IMG/VR virus record: IMGVR_UViG_3300003691_000021
Location: 1-41,014 of that record
Strand: one strand, 5' to 3'
From: a virus
DNA: 41,014 bases
Numbering within the stretch: the stretch's first letter is position 1; every line of letters begins with the position of its first letter. The notes under the pieces were generated by a model. The model was not told the DNA's origin. It searched no databases and was given only the letters and a program-made list of their open reading frames with translations. Below are positions 5,054 to 15,900 of this stretch, piece after piece. The position numbers were made by a program, and so were the translations under genes.

Positions 5054-6235
5054 CTACTCTATAATCTCCATGCAAAAGTTATTTGAAACTTGGCCGGCCT
5101 TAGCGTCTAGCTCTATCCCTGAGTTTTGATATATATAAACTGAAAAATAATCCCCCGCGCTCACCGGAATAACCACACTGGTAAAAGACTGTATTGTCAT
5201 CCGAGAGGCGTCAACAGCTTCTTGGGTGCCACCTATATTACCCGGATAAGCACTTGATCCCTTTTTGTATAAATAGATGCCCCGGTGCCCAGCGGCATTC
5301 ATTTCCCATGAAATAAGCGCCGACATCCTTACTTTGGAAACTCCGCTGGGGACAAATAAGCGCTTGGTATTTGTAGACGAATCAAAAATATTATCCGTGT
5401 CATAAACCGTTATACTCCATGGCTGTTCCTCAATGGTGGCATTGGCTACTGGGTTGTCACCGCCGTTGTAAACCAAACAACCACGGAATGCAGGCGGTCC
5501 TGGTAGAACAGCTAGATCATAACCATCCCCCGCAGTATTTACCTCTAATATCTTCCCCGTATCTCCCGAGTCAATGTCTGGGAGGTTATTGGTTGCGGCA
5601 GATTCCGCCGCTTCCGCCGCTGAAACTCCAGCCGCATCTTCGGAGGCCTTTGCATTGTCTTCTGATACCTGAGCGTCCGCCGCTGATTGTGCGGCTTCTG
5701 CGGCACTCGTACCCGCCGCATCCGGGTCCCCTTCTGTCATAACAATCTTGAAATTCCCGCCGCCGCTATCTTCAAAAACGATCCCGCGCCTATCAACAGG
5801 CTGGGGAAGGTTCCTATCAAGGTTTGTTCCTACGCCGGGGTCTTGGCGTATGGTATCCTCAGCCTCCATTGAAATGTCTTGACTGATGCGTATGCCATTA
5901 TCAAAGTCTGGGTTGACCGTAACGGCTTGGAACTTCCCAGAAGCAGGGTAGTTGTTCTCCCTGTCAATCAGAGTATTCCGCGAGAGAGTCCATATATCAC
6001 CGGCTGTCAGAGTGTATCCCGTGGGCGTGATTGTGCCACCCCCGTTATTTCCCAGCCCACTCGTTACGCTGTAATCAACTCCCTCTACTAATGGGTCGGA
6101 AATAGCCTTTGTGGTTCCGTCTTGGACAACAACGACAAGATCCTCTCCGGCCTCAAGATACCAGAGCCAGTTGACGGTTACGGTGCTTCCGGTAATCTCA
6201 ACCTGGTTGCGCGGTGTTTGGGGTGGTACGCTCAT
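5054..6235 (-). CDS. Tail fibre protein (T7 gp17-like N-terminus, C1q-like tip)
   Basis: A 393-aa receptor-binding fibre. Residues 1-140 resemble the virion-binding N-terminus of T7-type fibres: a beta-rich start, SRNTLIDRENNY, then DNGIRISQDISMEAEDTIR before the fibre shaft. Residues about 170-215 are Ala/Ser-rich heptads (AAEAAQSAADAQ) typical of a trimeric coiled-coil shaft. Residues 248-393 form a C1q/TNF-like jelly roll: CLVYNGG, WSITVYDTDNIFD, RLFVPSGVSKVRMSA, then GDYFSVYIYQNSG and a final MEIIE. The tip would contact the host surface. AGGAGG lies before the ATG, and the gene overlaps the end of the large ejection protein by 4 bp. Confidence 0.85.
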   Translation of the reverse strand: MSVPPQTPRNQVEITGSTVTVNWLWYLEAGEDLVVVVQDGTTKAISDPLVEGVDYSVTSGLGNNGGGTITPTGYTLTAGDIWTLSRNTLIDRENNYPASGKFQAVTVNPDFDNGIRISQDISMEAEDTIRQDPGVGTNLDRNLPQPVDRRGIVFEDSGGGNFKIVMTEGDPDAAGTSAAEAAQSAADAQVSEDNAKASEDAAGVSAAEAAESAATNNLPDIDSGDTGKILEVNTAGDGYDLAVLPGPPAFRGCLVYNGGDNPVANATIEEQPWSITVYDTDNIFDSSTNTKRLFVPSGVSKVRMSALISWEMNAAGHRGIYLYKKGSSAYPGNIGGTQEAVDASRMTIQSFTSVVIPVSAGDYFSVYIYQNSGIELDAKAGQVSNNFCMEIIE

Positions 6236-9200
6236 TGTCTTCCTCCTAATAAGGCTCTAACGTCAGTCTGCGGTGCAGCCTCTTCTTCTTCAAAGAATGG
6301 AAAGGCGGCGTCACCCGGCGTGGTATCCACTTGAATAGCCGCAGCTTCGTCACTGGTTCTTAATATATGATCTTTCGTAAAAATCCGATTTAATAAATCC
6401 GGGTACTGGCTCTTCATTTCCTGCCGGCCAAACTGGCGAGACTTCCGGATAAGCTCTCTAATTAAATTTGCCTTCATTCCATCGGGCCCAGCAGAGAGAG
6501 AATCGAACCCGCTAGAGTTCACTAAAGTGTGTATCTGTGAGGCATAGAATTCCCCCGATAACCTCTGGTACTCACTATATTCAGACCGGGTGAGCTCAAC
6601 TCCGTCAATATACTTCCCGACCCGTGTAATTGGGACCTGATTCTCTCGGATAACGGTGCTCGGCTTGTCTTTTTTCTCAATGCTGGCCCAGTTTGGTGAA
6701 AGAAAATCAAGGGCTGTCCATACTTGCGCCGGGCTCTTAATTTCATTCCCTTCCAAGTCCCTATCGAGGGGCAAAGAAGCAGAAAGACCAGGCGTGACAT
6801 TCCGGAACTGGGCAAACGTATTATCCATCCAAACATTGTAAGGCTCTGAAATACCAGGGAATTCTGATACGTCTGGATCCCCGGCCGCTGTTCGGAGCAC
6901 CCTCAAATTAGGGTCTATCGCCCTGGCCATCCCCCTTGCAAAGCTAGAGTAAGGCGCTAAGGAGGGCAGAAAACGCTGCAGCCACCCCTCAGGCGTCTTA
7001 ACTGGGTTGGTCGGGTCAATCGCCCCTATCGCATCAAAGAGGCCTCTAAGGTATCTCTCGCTGCTCAGGTGCTGGCCCAAACCAATGACAGCGCTGCCTA
7101 TCATAAACTCAGCATCGTCCTGTCCCAGGTGGTTGACAATCTCTCCAATATTCGCACCCCACGAAAACAGGTTCCCAATCGGGTCCAGTTTGTCGTAGGC
7201 CACATAGGCATCACCCATCTTGATAGAATATGGGCGCCATCCTGTGGCCCTCATGGCTCTCTGCATGTCTTTATTATCTGGGCCTGCCCCAGTAATCAGT
7301 CCCTCATGGGCAAGTGTGCCGACCGTCATCATTAGAGTGGATCCCATGGTCATCCGGCCCCAAGCCTCTGCGGCCTCCGGGCCTCCCTTGCTGACAGCAT
7401 CTCTCCAGCTTTTAGCTGTCCAGGCAAACGGCGATCGCTCCCACGATCGTAAAAGAATCTGGCTGGGCGTGTTGATAAATGGAACCACGAAACGGCCCAT
7501 CGGAACCTGTCTCAACGCATGGACACCAGCTTGAAAGCCAGGCCCCATCCTGTTGGTGAAGGTTATGTAGTGGGCCTTGTCCATAGAATCTGCATGGATA
7601 GAATCCGGTGGGTTGTCGACAATCTCACGAACCCGGGCTTCTCGAGTAAGTCCATCCAATCCTTCGGCGCTGGCCTTCCTTTCGGCAAGAGCAAACAGTT
7701 CCATATAATATCCGACAGCCTTGGAGGCTTTATCCTCCATCTGCAGGGCCTTGGTGGGCAATCGAATGAACTTCCCGAGCATGTTCACCGCGTAGGCTCC
7801 GCTGCTTCCCGGGTCCAGACCCATGGCCTCAGAAGTTATGGCCTCCGGATAGGCAATATCCAGTTGGCGTTGACGCTCAAACTCTGTGTTTAAATGGCCC
7901 GAGGTCGGATCCTTCGCACCGTTCCGTGCTAACCGGTAAGCATTCCTCATCCCTTGGGCATATCCATAAGCCCGGGAGCTCGCCTCTTCCCACGAAACCT
8001 CACCCTTCATAAAGGTCTTCGAAATCCCGGCGTTCCAGAACCCTTCTGCCAGTGAATACGCAGAAAATATATTGGTGCTCACAACATTCCTGAAGTGACT
8101 CCCTACTCCGGACAGGATGCCATTGATAAAGACCTCGTAAATCATATCGGTAACGCCCGGCTTGTTGTACTCGCGCAAGAGCTTGTTGAGCATGGTCGGG
8201 TCATCGTTTGCCAGAAGGTAAGCCTTCCCGCGTTCCAGTATCTTGGCGGTACCACCCCCCGATCGGATAGCATCCTCGATGTCCTGAATACGCTCCCGGC
8301 TGGTAAGAGGTAGCCCTTGCTGTCTTCGCGCTTCACGAATAGACCGGAGAGTACGACCGGCCGCAGACGTTGACTGTTCGAAATGAGTCACTACCATGTG
8401 ATTAAATATTTCAGCTTCATGCGCCCGGGCCACATCAGCGTCTGTAGCATCAGGCATCAGCGCAATCCGGTGACGGTCAATCTGCATCTGCCTGGCGCTG
8501 GCGAGGATCTCTGTGAAAGCCGCCACTTCTTCAGGGTCACGGAACCCAACCGGGCCACCGAGAGTTTCTTCCAAGTCTCGGAGCCTGGTCTGGGCACCCT
8601 CATTCCATTCCGTAAGAGTCTGCTTATCTCTCTTCTTGAACCCGTTTAAAAGGGCTCTGAGTTCCAGAGTTTTCCTGTCCACCAGTTCACCGATTGGATC
8701 ATCACCCTCCAGCGCACTTATGTTTATAGACTCACGCGGTTCTGTGTTCCCAAGGTCTGCACCTTTGACCATGAAGTTTTCGGCCCGTTCCATCTTCACG
8801 CGGAACTTATCACCAGGAGACAATTCTCTCAGCTTCCCCTTGGCAGCGGCGCGCATGAACTCTACAGAGTCTTCAAACTTCTGCAGGGCTTGAGTCCGTT
8901 GCCGGCGAGTACCCAACTTCGGGTCAATTAATACCTGACGCAATTTCAGAGCACGTTTTTCTAGTTCTTTAATAGCCTTTCTTTTTATCTTTCCGGTTTC
9001 GGCTTTCAGTTTTGTGCGCACACCCTTGGCACGTTTAACTTCTTCTTTCGCGGCATTCAGAGCGCGTTGGTTGGGTTTGGTTTTCTGTGCCTGGAGTTCA
9101 AAATCCAAAGACTTCTGGGCCTGCTCCAATACACTGTTTACCTCACCGGTAGCCTTTTGGTTGGCAACCGCTTCCACATTCGCGTCAAAAATATCACCGG

Positions 9201-10590
9201 TCTCGGCCAGGTCATTGTCGGTTTTCTTGAGGCCTTTAATCTGCTGTCGGATAGCCGGTGTATCAAACTGTGATTCGGCAACCTCTATCCCGCGTATAAA
9301 TTTAGTGAGCAACGTATCAAACTGGACCAGCGCCTCGCGGCCCAGAGGCTTGGCGTCCAGGAGGGCCTCATCAATCACGCTTCCCAGCAGGTCGGTGAAC
9401 TCAGTGATTTCAGCAGGCAGTGGATCCGCATTCGTTTTAGGCTGAAGGTCCAACCGGTTTCGCACCCGGGACGGAACCTGGTCCCCGGTCAAGAGCGGTT
9501 CATTGGAAGAACTTTTAAATACCGATTCGGTGAGCTCGTCCGGGACCTCGCGTTCTGCGCCGGCAGCCATTCTCATAATATCGTCAGCAGTTACAGAGGA
9601 CTCGTCTGCCTTGGGCTCGCCCTTGCCTGCGGGCGCGGCCTCAGAAGCATTCTTCTCTAATGTGATTTCAGCATCGGCCTTAACCTCAGGCGGATTCTTT
9701 GGGGTCTCAATAGGAGGCTCTTCAATCTTGGGCCCTCCGCTGATATTCATGGTTTCCTGTGGCGGAGCTTCCGGATTAATCCTTCGGCTCTTATACATCC
9801 TGAATACACCCATCAAGGCACCAGCCATGGTCCCTAACGCGGCTCCTTCCAGGACATTCTTTAGGCGGCCCTCCCATTCCGTTTCATTATCCGGATTATT
9901 ATCCGCAAGATAGTCAGGAACAATCTGAGAAAGGCCTGGAATTTGATTGAGGTAACTGGACAATCTATCTTCATGCGGGTCAAATACAAACGCGGTAGCA
10001 ATCCCGCCAGCTACTTCAGCTTGGAATATATCTCCCGCCAACTTTTGAACCTGGTCGGAGAAAAGACGCGGGTTCTTGCGCTGGGCTTTCGCCAACATAT
10101 TGGCGGTCCCCTTGGTGAGAAACAAATTTTTGGCACCCGCAACAATAGCTTTGGCCGGTCGCTGCGCTCCTATAAAACCAGTGAGGAATTGGAATGTACT
10201 TCGAATCAATCCACCGGTCACACTCTCCGGAGCATCGGTGGTATTAATGTCAGGGATAGCAAACTGCGCTCCAAATAAAGAGCCAATGTCCTCAACAGTA
10301 TCACCGGTCTCATTGACAGCATCAATCACTCCACCGGCTGCCTGCATGGGAGAGTTAGCCAGGCCGGTCCCAATGTCACCGAGCACAGCTCCAAGGAATG
10401 ACTGGGTAGCATCGTCATTAGACGCGCCCAGGGAAGGCCCCATAGACTCGGGCTTCTTCTGGAAGTTTGGCGGTGTCTGGAGGATAGTGTTCAGCTGATT
10501 GTTGACATCCTGCGTGTCGACCCGCGTCCTGAAAGCCTTGAACTTCTCAGAGAAATCATCTTCTGGTTTAGGATAGGTTCCTAAGGGCAT
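6232..10590 (-). CDS. Giant internal virion / ejection protein (gp16-like)
   Basis: A 1452-aa protein, the largest in the genome, placed where T7-type phages encode the inner core protein that enters the cell with the DNA. Residues 60-260 are Gly/Ala-rich with possible membrane-interacting helices, 280-700 are charged and coiled-coil-like, and 770-1150 hold a conserved region I know from very large phage virion proteins: TDMIYEVFINGILSGVGSHFR, later RFVVPFINTPSQILL followed by RSWERSPF. That region is shared with 'large polyvalent protein' domains. No lytic transglycosylase or peptidase motif was recognised. It follows two further ejection-type genes and precedes the tail fibre. GGTGGAG precedes the ATG. 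Confidence 0.75.
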   Translation of the reverse strand: MPLGTYPKPEDDFSEKFKAFRTRVDTQDVNNQLNTILQTPPNFQKKPESMGPSLGASNDDATQSFLGAVLGDIGTGLANSPMQAAGGVIDAVNETGDTVEDIGSLFGAQFAIPDINTTDAPESVTGGLIRSTFQFLTGFIGAQRPAKAIVAGAKNLFLTKGTANMLAKAQRKNPRLFSDQVQKLAGDIFQAEVAGGIATAFVFDPHEDRLSSYLNQIPGLSQIVPDYLADNNPDNETEWEGRLKNVLEGAALGTMAGALMGVFRMYKSRRINPEAPPQETMNISGGPKIEEPPIETPKNPPEVKADAEITLEKNASEAAPAGKGEPKADESSVTADDIMRMAAGAEREVPDELTESVFKSSSNEPLLTGDQVPSRVRNRLDLQPKTNADPLPAEITEFTDLLGSVIDEALLDAKPLGREALVQFDTLLTKFIRGIEVAESQFDTPAIRQQIKGLKKTDNDLAETGDIFDANVEAVANQKATGEVNSVLEQAQKSLDFELQAQKTKPNQRALNAAKEEVKRAKGVRTKLKAETGKIKRKAIKELEKRALKLRQVLIDPKLGTRRQRTQALQKFEDSVEFMRAAAKGKLRELSPGDKFRVKMERAENFMVKGADLGNTEPRESINISALEGDDPIGELVDRKTLELRALLNGFKKRDKQTLTEWNEGAQTRLRDLEETLGGPVGFRDPEEVAAFTEILASARQMQIDRHRIALMPDATDADVARAHEAEIFNHMVVTHFEQSTSAAGRTLRSIREARRQQGLPLTSRERIQDIEDAIRSGGGTAKILERGKAYLLANDDPTMLNKLLREYNKPGVTDMIYEVFINGILSGVGSHFRNVVSTNIFSAYSLAEGFWNAGISKTFMKGEVSWEEASSRAYGYAQGMRNAYRLARNGAKDPTSGHLNTEFERQRQLDIAYPEAITSEAMGLDPGSSGAYAVNMLGKFIRLPTKALQMEDKASKAVGYYMELFALAERKASAEGLDGLTREARVREIVDNPPDSIHADSMDKAHYITFTNRMGPGFQAGVHALRQVPMGRFVVPFINTPSQILLRSWERSPFAWTAKSWRDAVSKGGPEAAEAWGRMTMGSTLMMTVGTLAHEGLITGAGPDNKDMQRAMRATGWRPYSIKMGDAYVAYDKLDPIGNLFSWGANIGEIVNHLGQDDAEFMIGSAVIGLGQHLSSERYLRGLFDAIGAIDPTNPVKTPEGWLQRFLPSLAPYSSFARGMARAIDPNLRVLRTAAGDPDVSEFPGISEPYNVWMDNTFAQFRNVTPGLSASLPLDRDLEGNEIKSPAQVWTALDFLSPNWASIEKKDKPSTVIRENQVPITRVGKYIDGVELTRSEYSEYQRLSGEFYASQIHTLVNSSGFDSLSAGPDGMKANLIRELIRKSRQFGRQEMKSQYPDLLNRIFTKDHILRTSDEAAAIQVDTTPGDAAFPFFEEEEAAPQTDVRALLGGRQ

Positions 10591-10593
10591 ATA

Positions 10594-12477
10594 TTAATCT
10601 CCACCATAAAAGTCAGCAATATTTTGGAACGACCGTTTAAGAATCTGTGCCTCTTCAGAATCTGCCAGCTTATCAAGCCCCAGAATTTCAAGCTCACTTC
10701 TGGCAGCTAAACGCTCCTTCTCTTTTCGCGCATCCGAGACAACTTTGTCAGCTGCTACCTGGGCATCGAATTCAGCGCGCTCCTTTGCATCAAACAAATC
10801 TATCCAACCTAAAATAGTTTTACGTTCATTGTTGACGACCGTTTTTGATAACGGCATTCTTTCTTCATCAATCACCAGAGCCCTGCTTGAAGTCAACACA
10901 TCTGCAGGAGAAATTTTAGCATTAGGTTTGCTCGACCCATAAGGTGCTCGCATGGATTCTCGCATCTTGGCCGGCGCTGAAGAGACAGCCTGGTCTCTCA
11001 TTCTTTCGTAAATCTGGTCAACGGTTTCAGTTCTGTCGGGGTCATTGGCAGCAGCCTCAAATTCAAGCATGGCATTATTTGCCAGGCGCACGGAGGCGGC
11101 CTTGTTCGCTGGTGTTTGAACGGTACCCACCGACACTGCTATCTCATCCCTTAAGGCGTTTAGCAACGTCCTGGTCCTGCCGGCGTCTTTGGTCTCAGCC
11201 TTCCCTTCTCTCGTATCAATCCCGTGCCTGTTCTGTCTTCGCAGTAACGCCTCGTCTTTCCATGCAAGTCGCCCCGCCTGTGAAGAAGAGTTTATAGCCT
11301 GTGTCGCATCTCCACCCGCATCAATTATTGAGTAAATATCTCGTGCAGTATCTGGATCCGTGAACTCCGGGAGCGGTCGACCAATATCTCTGTCTATCGC
11401 ATCCCATTGGCCCGGGTTAATCACAGTAGCCTGTCGCAAGAGAGATAGCTGCTCTCTAAAATAGTCCTGGTCCTCGATGGTGAGGGTGCCACCATTGTTA
11501 GCCTTGGCTTCGTTCAGGAGTTCGATCTGGACAGAGGCCTGTTCTAGCTGGCTGAAGGTTCTATTCGTATCAATCTCTTGGTCTGCGGTGGCTTCCATCT
11601 TACTGAAAAAAGTTACATCGTCATCAATAAGAGCGCGCACTTTATCTTGAGCCCCTATTGACATGCTGTCCATGATATTAACTTCGGTCATATCATCGGC
11701 TGTTAATTCTTTTCCGGCTTTGACTCCCTTTTTTGGAATGACTTTCTTTAGGCCACCCTCACGAATAAAGTAAGCAGCCGTAGCTTTCTCATCGTCCGGC
11801 TGGTTCTTGTACCAACCAACCGCCTCAGAGATAAGGCCCTCATCCCTGCGAGCGGCTATCATATTGGCAATGGATCTTGCTATCGTTCCCTCCGGATCCG
11901 CAAGAGCCTGTAGACCCGCGACCCTCTCTATGAACATGGCGTCCTGAAATGCAACGTCTTGTCGGGAAGCAGCCCTCACTCCCTCGTCATCACTCTGCAA
12001 ACCAGCATTGGCATTCCTCCAAAGGGCCAGGTCATTCCCCTGAAAAATCCCCTCGGTGGTGATAGCATTCTGTCGGTCAATATTTTTTACATTTTTATTG
12101 GCATCAGCAATAGCCTTATTGGCGCTGGCATCAAGAAAGGCCCTGTATCTTTTCCGAAGAGGGCCATCAGGAACATCAGCAGAAAACCCCTTCCACCAGC
12201 TATCCACTCCCTCCTTGATCTGGGCCCCATTATTCGGAAACTTGGCAGCGTTCCTAGCGACCGCATCCCCAATTAATATTTCATTCGTCTGCTGTTCAGT
12301 TCGCTGGTTTTGCTGGAACTCGCTGCGAGCTGTGTCTATAGCGAGGTTGCCCAACCCCACAAGAAAGTTGTTGAGTGGAGAGCCAGAGTCAGCGATAGAC
12401 TGGGCCGGACGCTGGCGCGAGGACCCGACTGAGCTTTTTTTAGGTTTAAGTCCTAAGGTTGTTACTGCCTGTGCCAT
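10594..12477 (-). CDS. Internal virion / ejection protein (gp15-like position)
   Basis: A 627-aa, largely alpha-helical, soluble protein without signal peptide or TM segment. The ATG at 12477 (MAQAVTTLGLKPKK) has TAGGA five bases upstream, overlapping the stop of the previous gene; an upstream in-frame start would lie inside that gene. Its place between the small and giant ejection-type proteins matches the gp14-gp15-gp16 order of T7-like phages, whose products form a trans-envelope DNA channel. Similarity to T7 gp15 is positional; I recognise no sequence signature. Confidence 0.65.
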   Translation of the reverse strand: MAQAVTTLGLKPKKSSVGSSRQRPAQSIADSGSPLNNFLVGLGNLAIDTARSEFQQNQRTEQQTNEILIGDAVARNAAKFPNNGAQIKEGVDSWWKGFSADVPDGPLRKRYRAFLDASANKAIADANKNVKNIDRQNAITTEGIFQGNDLALWRNANAGLQSDDEGVRAASRQDVAFQDAMFIERVAGLQALADPEGTIARSIANMIAARRDEGLISEAVGWYKNQPDDEKATAAYFIREGGLKKVIPKKGVKAGKELTADDMTEVNIMDSMSIGAQDKVRALIDDDVTFFSKMEATADQEIDTNRTFSQLEQASVQIELLNEAKANNGGTLTIEDQDYFREQLSLLRQATVINPGQWDAIDRDIGRPLPEFTDPDTARDIYSIIDAGGDATQAINSSSQAGRLAWKDEALLRRQNRHGIDTREGKAETKDAGRTRTLLNALRDEIAVSVGTVQTPANKAASVRLANNAMLEFEAAANDPDRTETVDQIYERMRDQAVSSAPAKMRESMRAPYGSSKPNAKISPADVLTSSRALVIDEERMPLSKTVVNNERKTILGWIDLFDAKERAEFDAQVAADKVVSDARKEKERLAARSELEILGLDKLADSEEAQILKRSFQNIADFYGGD

Positions 12478-12484
12478 AAATATC

Positions 12485-12907
12485 CTATACGGAAGTTCTT
12501 TCTTTTTGAGCTTCTGCTCTTTCAAATTTAGCCTGACGGTACTTTTCTCCCGCGGCTATGGCTGCGTTTGCCGAAGTAACACCTACAAAGAAATCACGTT
12601 CCCTCTGCAGGGATTCATTGATTTCGAGAACAGAACCCTCAAGCCTCAATCCTCTGTGAAAATTATTCACGATATTGGCACCACGCGCTGAGGCAAGTTG
12701 CTTGTCGGCGTCCATGGCCTCTAGTTTTCCGTTCTTCACTTCCTGCTCCGCTTCAACCTCTAGAGACTTTGCATAAGACTCGCGGCTACGGGCACTCCCC
12801 AGGAGACTCTCGCGGCGAGCTTCTCTCTGTGCTCTCTGGGCTTTGTTTGAAGACCATACACTGAGGCCCAACTGCGCCACTCCTAAAGCTATCATCTGCC
12901 AAGCCAT
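12485..12907 (-). CDS. Small internal virion protein (gp14-like)
   Basis: A 140-aa protein with a hydrophobic N-terminal helix (MAWQMIALGVAQLGLSVWSS), then a long basic/Ala-rich amphipathic helix and coiled coil. This layout, and the position just after the nozzle gene and before the larger ejection proteins, matches gp14-type proteins that insert in the outer membrane in T7. It starts at TAATG overlapping the nozzle stop. The assignment rests on layout and order. Confidence 0.65.
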   Translation of the reverse strand: MAWQMIALGVAQLGLSVWSSNKAQRAQREARRESLLGSARSRESYAKSLEVEAEQEVKNGKLEAMDADKQLASARGANIVNNFHRGLRLEGSVLEINESLQRERDFFVGVTSANAAIAAGEKYRQAKFERAEAQKERTSV

Positions 12908-15900
12908 TATGCGCTCACCTCGTAATCAGTTCCGATTAGTGTCATGTCCAAAGGCTCTTCTCGTTTCTGGGTAAACTTGACGCGCCCATCCCGGTCATAC
13001 CCTAAAAATCCCTTTAACTCTTTGGATCCGGTTTCCTGGGGAATAGCCACATCCAGAACATTAGGCAAGAACCTGAACGGGACCTGTCTCCCCTGGACAT
13101 AGAAACCCTGCGTGTTAACGTATTTTATAAATATGGTAACAACACGCTTCTTCTTGCCCATTACTGTTCCAGATTTTAACACATAAGAAACCGGAAGTGT
13201 CTCTACAAGCACATTTACATCGTCTTCCTCTCCCTCAATGTCAGGAAAAGGCAGCCCTAGCTGGTAACTATATTTAGCGGTTTGCGGAAAAGTCAGGTCT
13301 CCATTCCCATCGACCGTGTAGGTCCCCTGTAACTCCCCGTCAATGATAAGCCCAACCGGTTCATGTGCCAATTGGAGCTGGTCGCTGACCCCAGCCACCG
13401 GCATATCAATATCGAATTCACAAATGGCCGCATCGAATTTTAGTTTGTCGTTGAATATTTCGATCCAGTCTGATTCTTCGCCTATCTGACTGTCGTTAGA
13501 GAAATCCAACTGGTAAGCTCTTTCGGTTTGAGTCCCTACCCACATTAAGGTTTTCCCGTTTGAGTTGAAACTCATTCCAAACGGGTTTGTGTCCAGGTGG
13601 CTAACGTCAATACTGTGGGTCCAGATAGCCGTGGAAGTGTCACCGTCTGTAGGCATCGTAAACTGGTAAATCTTGCTGTGCTGGGAGCCTGCGACAAAGA
13701 ACCTTTTGAGGTCGTGGGACCATTTAACATCCTGCGGGCTCGTATCAATCTCAGACAGATCCAGCTCCATGTCCAGGAAGGTATACCCATCCCCAAAGGT
13801 CCATGGGGTATTCAACTCCCACCGCTTGATCTTATCGGCCCCGGTCGCCACAATGATAACTTGCTTCCCGGTGTCTCTATCAATATCGAATCCTGTACCG
13901 CTCGATAACTCAGCAGAGAAATCCAGGACATTTTCTGAATCCTCAACATTTCCATCTTTCAGCGTATTGGGCTCATCCAAATTATATTCCAGAACCTTGT
14001 GGTCATCCAGATCAACTATGAACATCTTGTGGCCATCGGGACTGAGCACAACATCTTTTGGGTTCGCTGTTTGCCCTCCAAGAAAAAAACTGTTCCCCGT
14101 ATAAACAACGCGCTTCAAGCTGTCCTTGAAATTCAGGGCATACTCGTAAACACGGTCTCCCCTGTTATCTGTGATCAGCATTGTCTCGCCGTTAGAACTT
14201 AGTGCCACGCCCTGCGGGTTAGCATTTGAGCCTTGGAACTCGGTGAGGTTAAGGAAATAACCCGGGTCCTCTACGACCCCACCAGGCCATCTCTTCGCAT
14301 GGAAATAGGTTGTCTGGTCAAGAACGGCTACATTTTTAAAATCCCCCTGTGTGGTGCGAAGCGCAGCGGCATTAATCAGCTGTGATTTTAATACCGTGAA
14401 GGCAATCAAGGAACCGTCTTCGTTCACTATCCAAAGATAATTTCCATCGGTTGTGTCCAGTGATTTTTTTAGCGCCATATCCACGGGATTGTTTATCAGG
14501 TGACTCCAGAATATAGACGCGGGGTCAGAATCATAGGCTTTGAAATTATCAATAAAATGGAATTCCCGAACAGCGCCGCCTCCCTTTTGCACATAATAGA
14601 CAACACCGTCCACAGTGAATGGCTGGATACCAGGCTTTGACCCGACATCCGCAGTTTTACGAAAACTTATATTTCCGGGTGTTAGGGATTCAAGCGCCGA
14701 AGCTTCAGAATAGAATTCCGCGTTGTCACAAAGCAACTGAATATGGCGTCCAATGTGGATAGACAGAATTGTAGAAATAACACCACCCCCAAGAGTGGCT
14801 ACAATTCCATAATCATCTGTCACCCCACCTGAGTTGAAGTCTGTGGTATCACCAGCCCTGCTGATATACAGGGTGCTGGGCCGCGCCGCTGTAGCAGCTA
14901 ACATGAGGCGTCCCTCATAAAAAGTTCCACAGCGCGGATACCCATTATTCGTACTAAACTCGTCTTCTTCTATTAACCATTCAGTGGCACCCACCACAAA
15001 GCTTGCGACGGTATTTGGGGAAATCAGGGGGAGAGTTATGTATTCTGCGGTGCCTGCCGTGGTGCTCGTTAAGGTTTTTATCTCCATGTAACAAGAAAAA
15101 TTATTACCGGTTCCATCAGTCGAACCCCGGACTCTTATTTTCTTGCCGACATCTGCGGCGGCAACAAAATTAGCACTCGCAGCTGTGATGGTTCTTACCG
15201 ATCCGACAACCGGTACCCCACTGACATTGTATCCTACCGTCAAATTACCAGTGGTTGTTTTCCCAAACGCATAGGTCGGGATGTTGGTCATTTCATATTC
15301 ACTTAATGTCCAGATTTCACCGCCTGAGTAAGTCCGGATTATTTGTTGAGTCGGGACATCCTTGTGGAATATGAGAATGGTATCGAGTTCCTGTGTCCAC
15401 GATATTTCTGAGATTTGTTGGTTGGTGTAAATAAGATCATGGTTGGTGTCTACTAGCTGGTTGGCCCCAAATCCAACGTCTTCTTTCCGGTAGACATACC
15501 AACGACCCAGAGTAAAAACCAATAAATAATTCTGATCCTGTGAAAATGAAAAATCAATTTCTCTCAGAGCATCTTGAGTTCCTATTGTATAATTTACATC
15601 GAGGCCAGATCCGGCCCCAGTTACCTTTGTCGTAGGAGAAGGGCCTGGGTCTAGCTCCCAGTAATCACCCACCCTTAAAATGCGGATTCCCGAGACCACA
15701 CCTCCAGTCGCAATCGAGGTGACAACTCCTTGCGCTGGCTGGGTTGAGGTTCCATTTGATTTGTCTAGCGTAAAACTATCACCTACCGCATAACCAGATG
15801 AACTGTTTGGGGTGTCTATAGAAAGAGAATCAATACCAATCGGCCTGAGTCCTCGAGCCTCTGTCTGGAAATTAATAGTTGCTCCGCTGCCTGTTCCCCC

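Noticed and set aside
5054-6235. Diversity-generating retroelement target, as in BPP-1
   Set aside because: No reverse transcriptase and no template/variable repeat pair was seen in the window; the tip is C1q-like, not C-type lectin.
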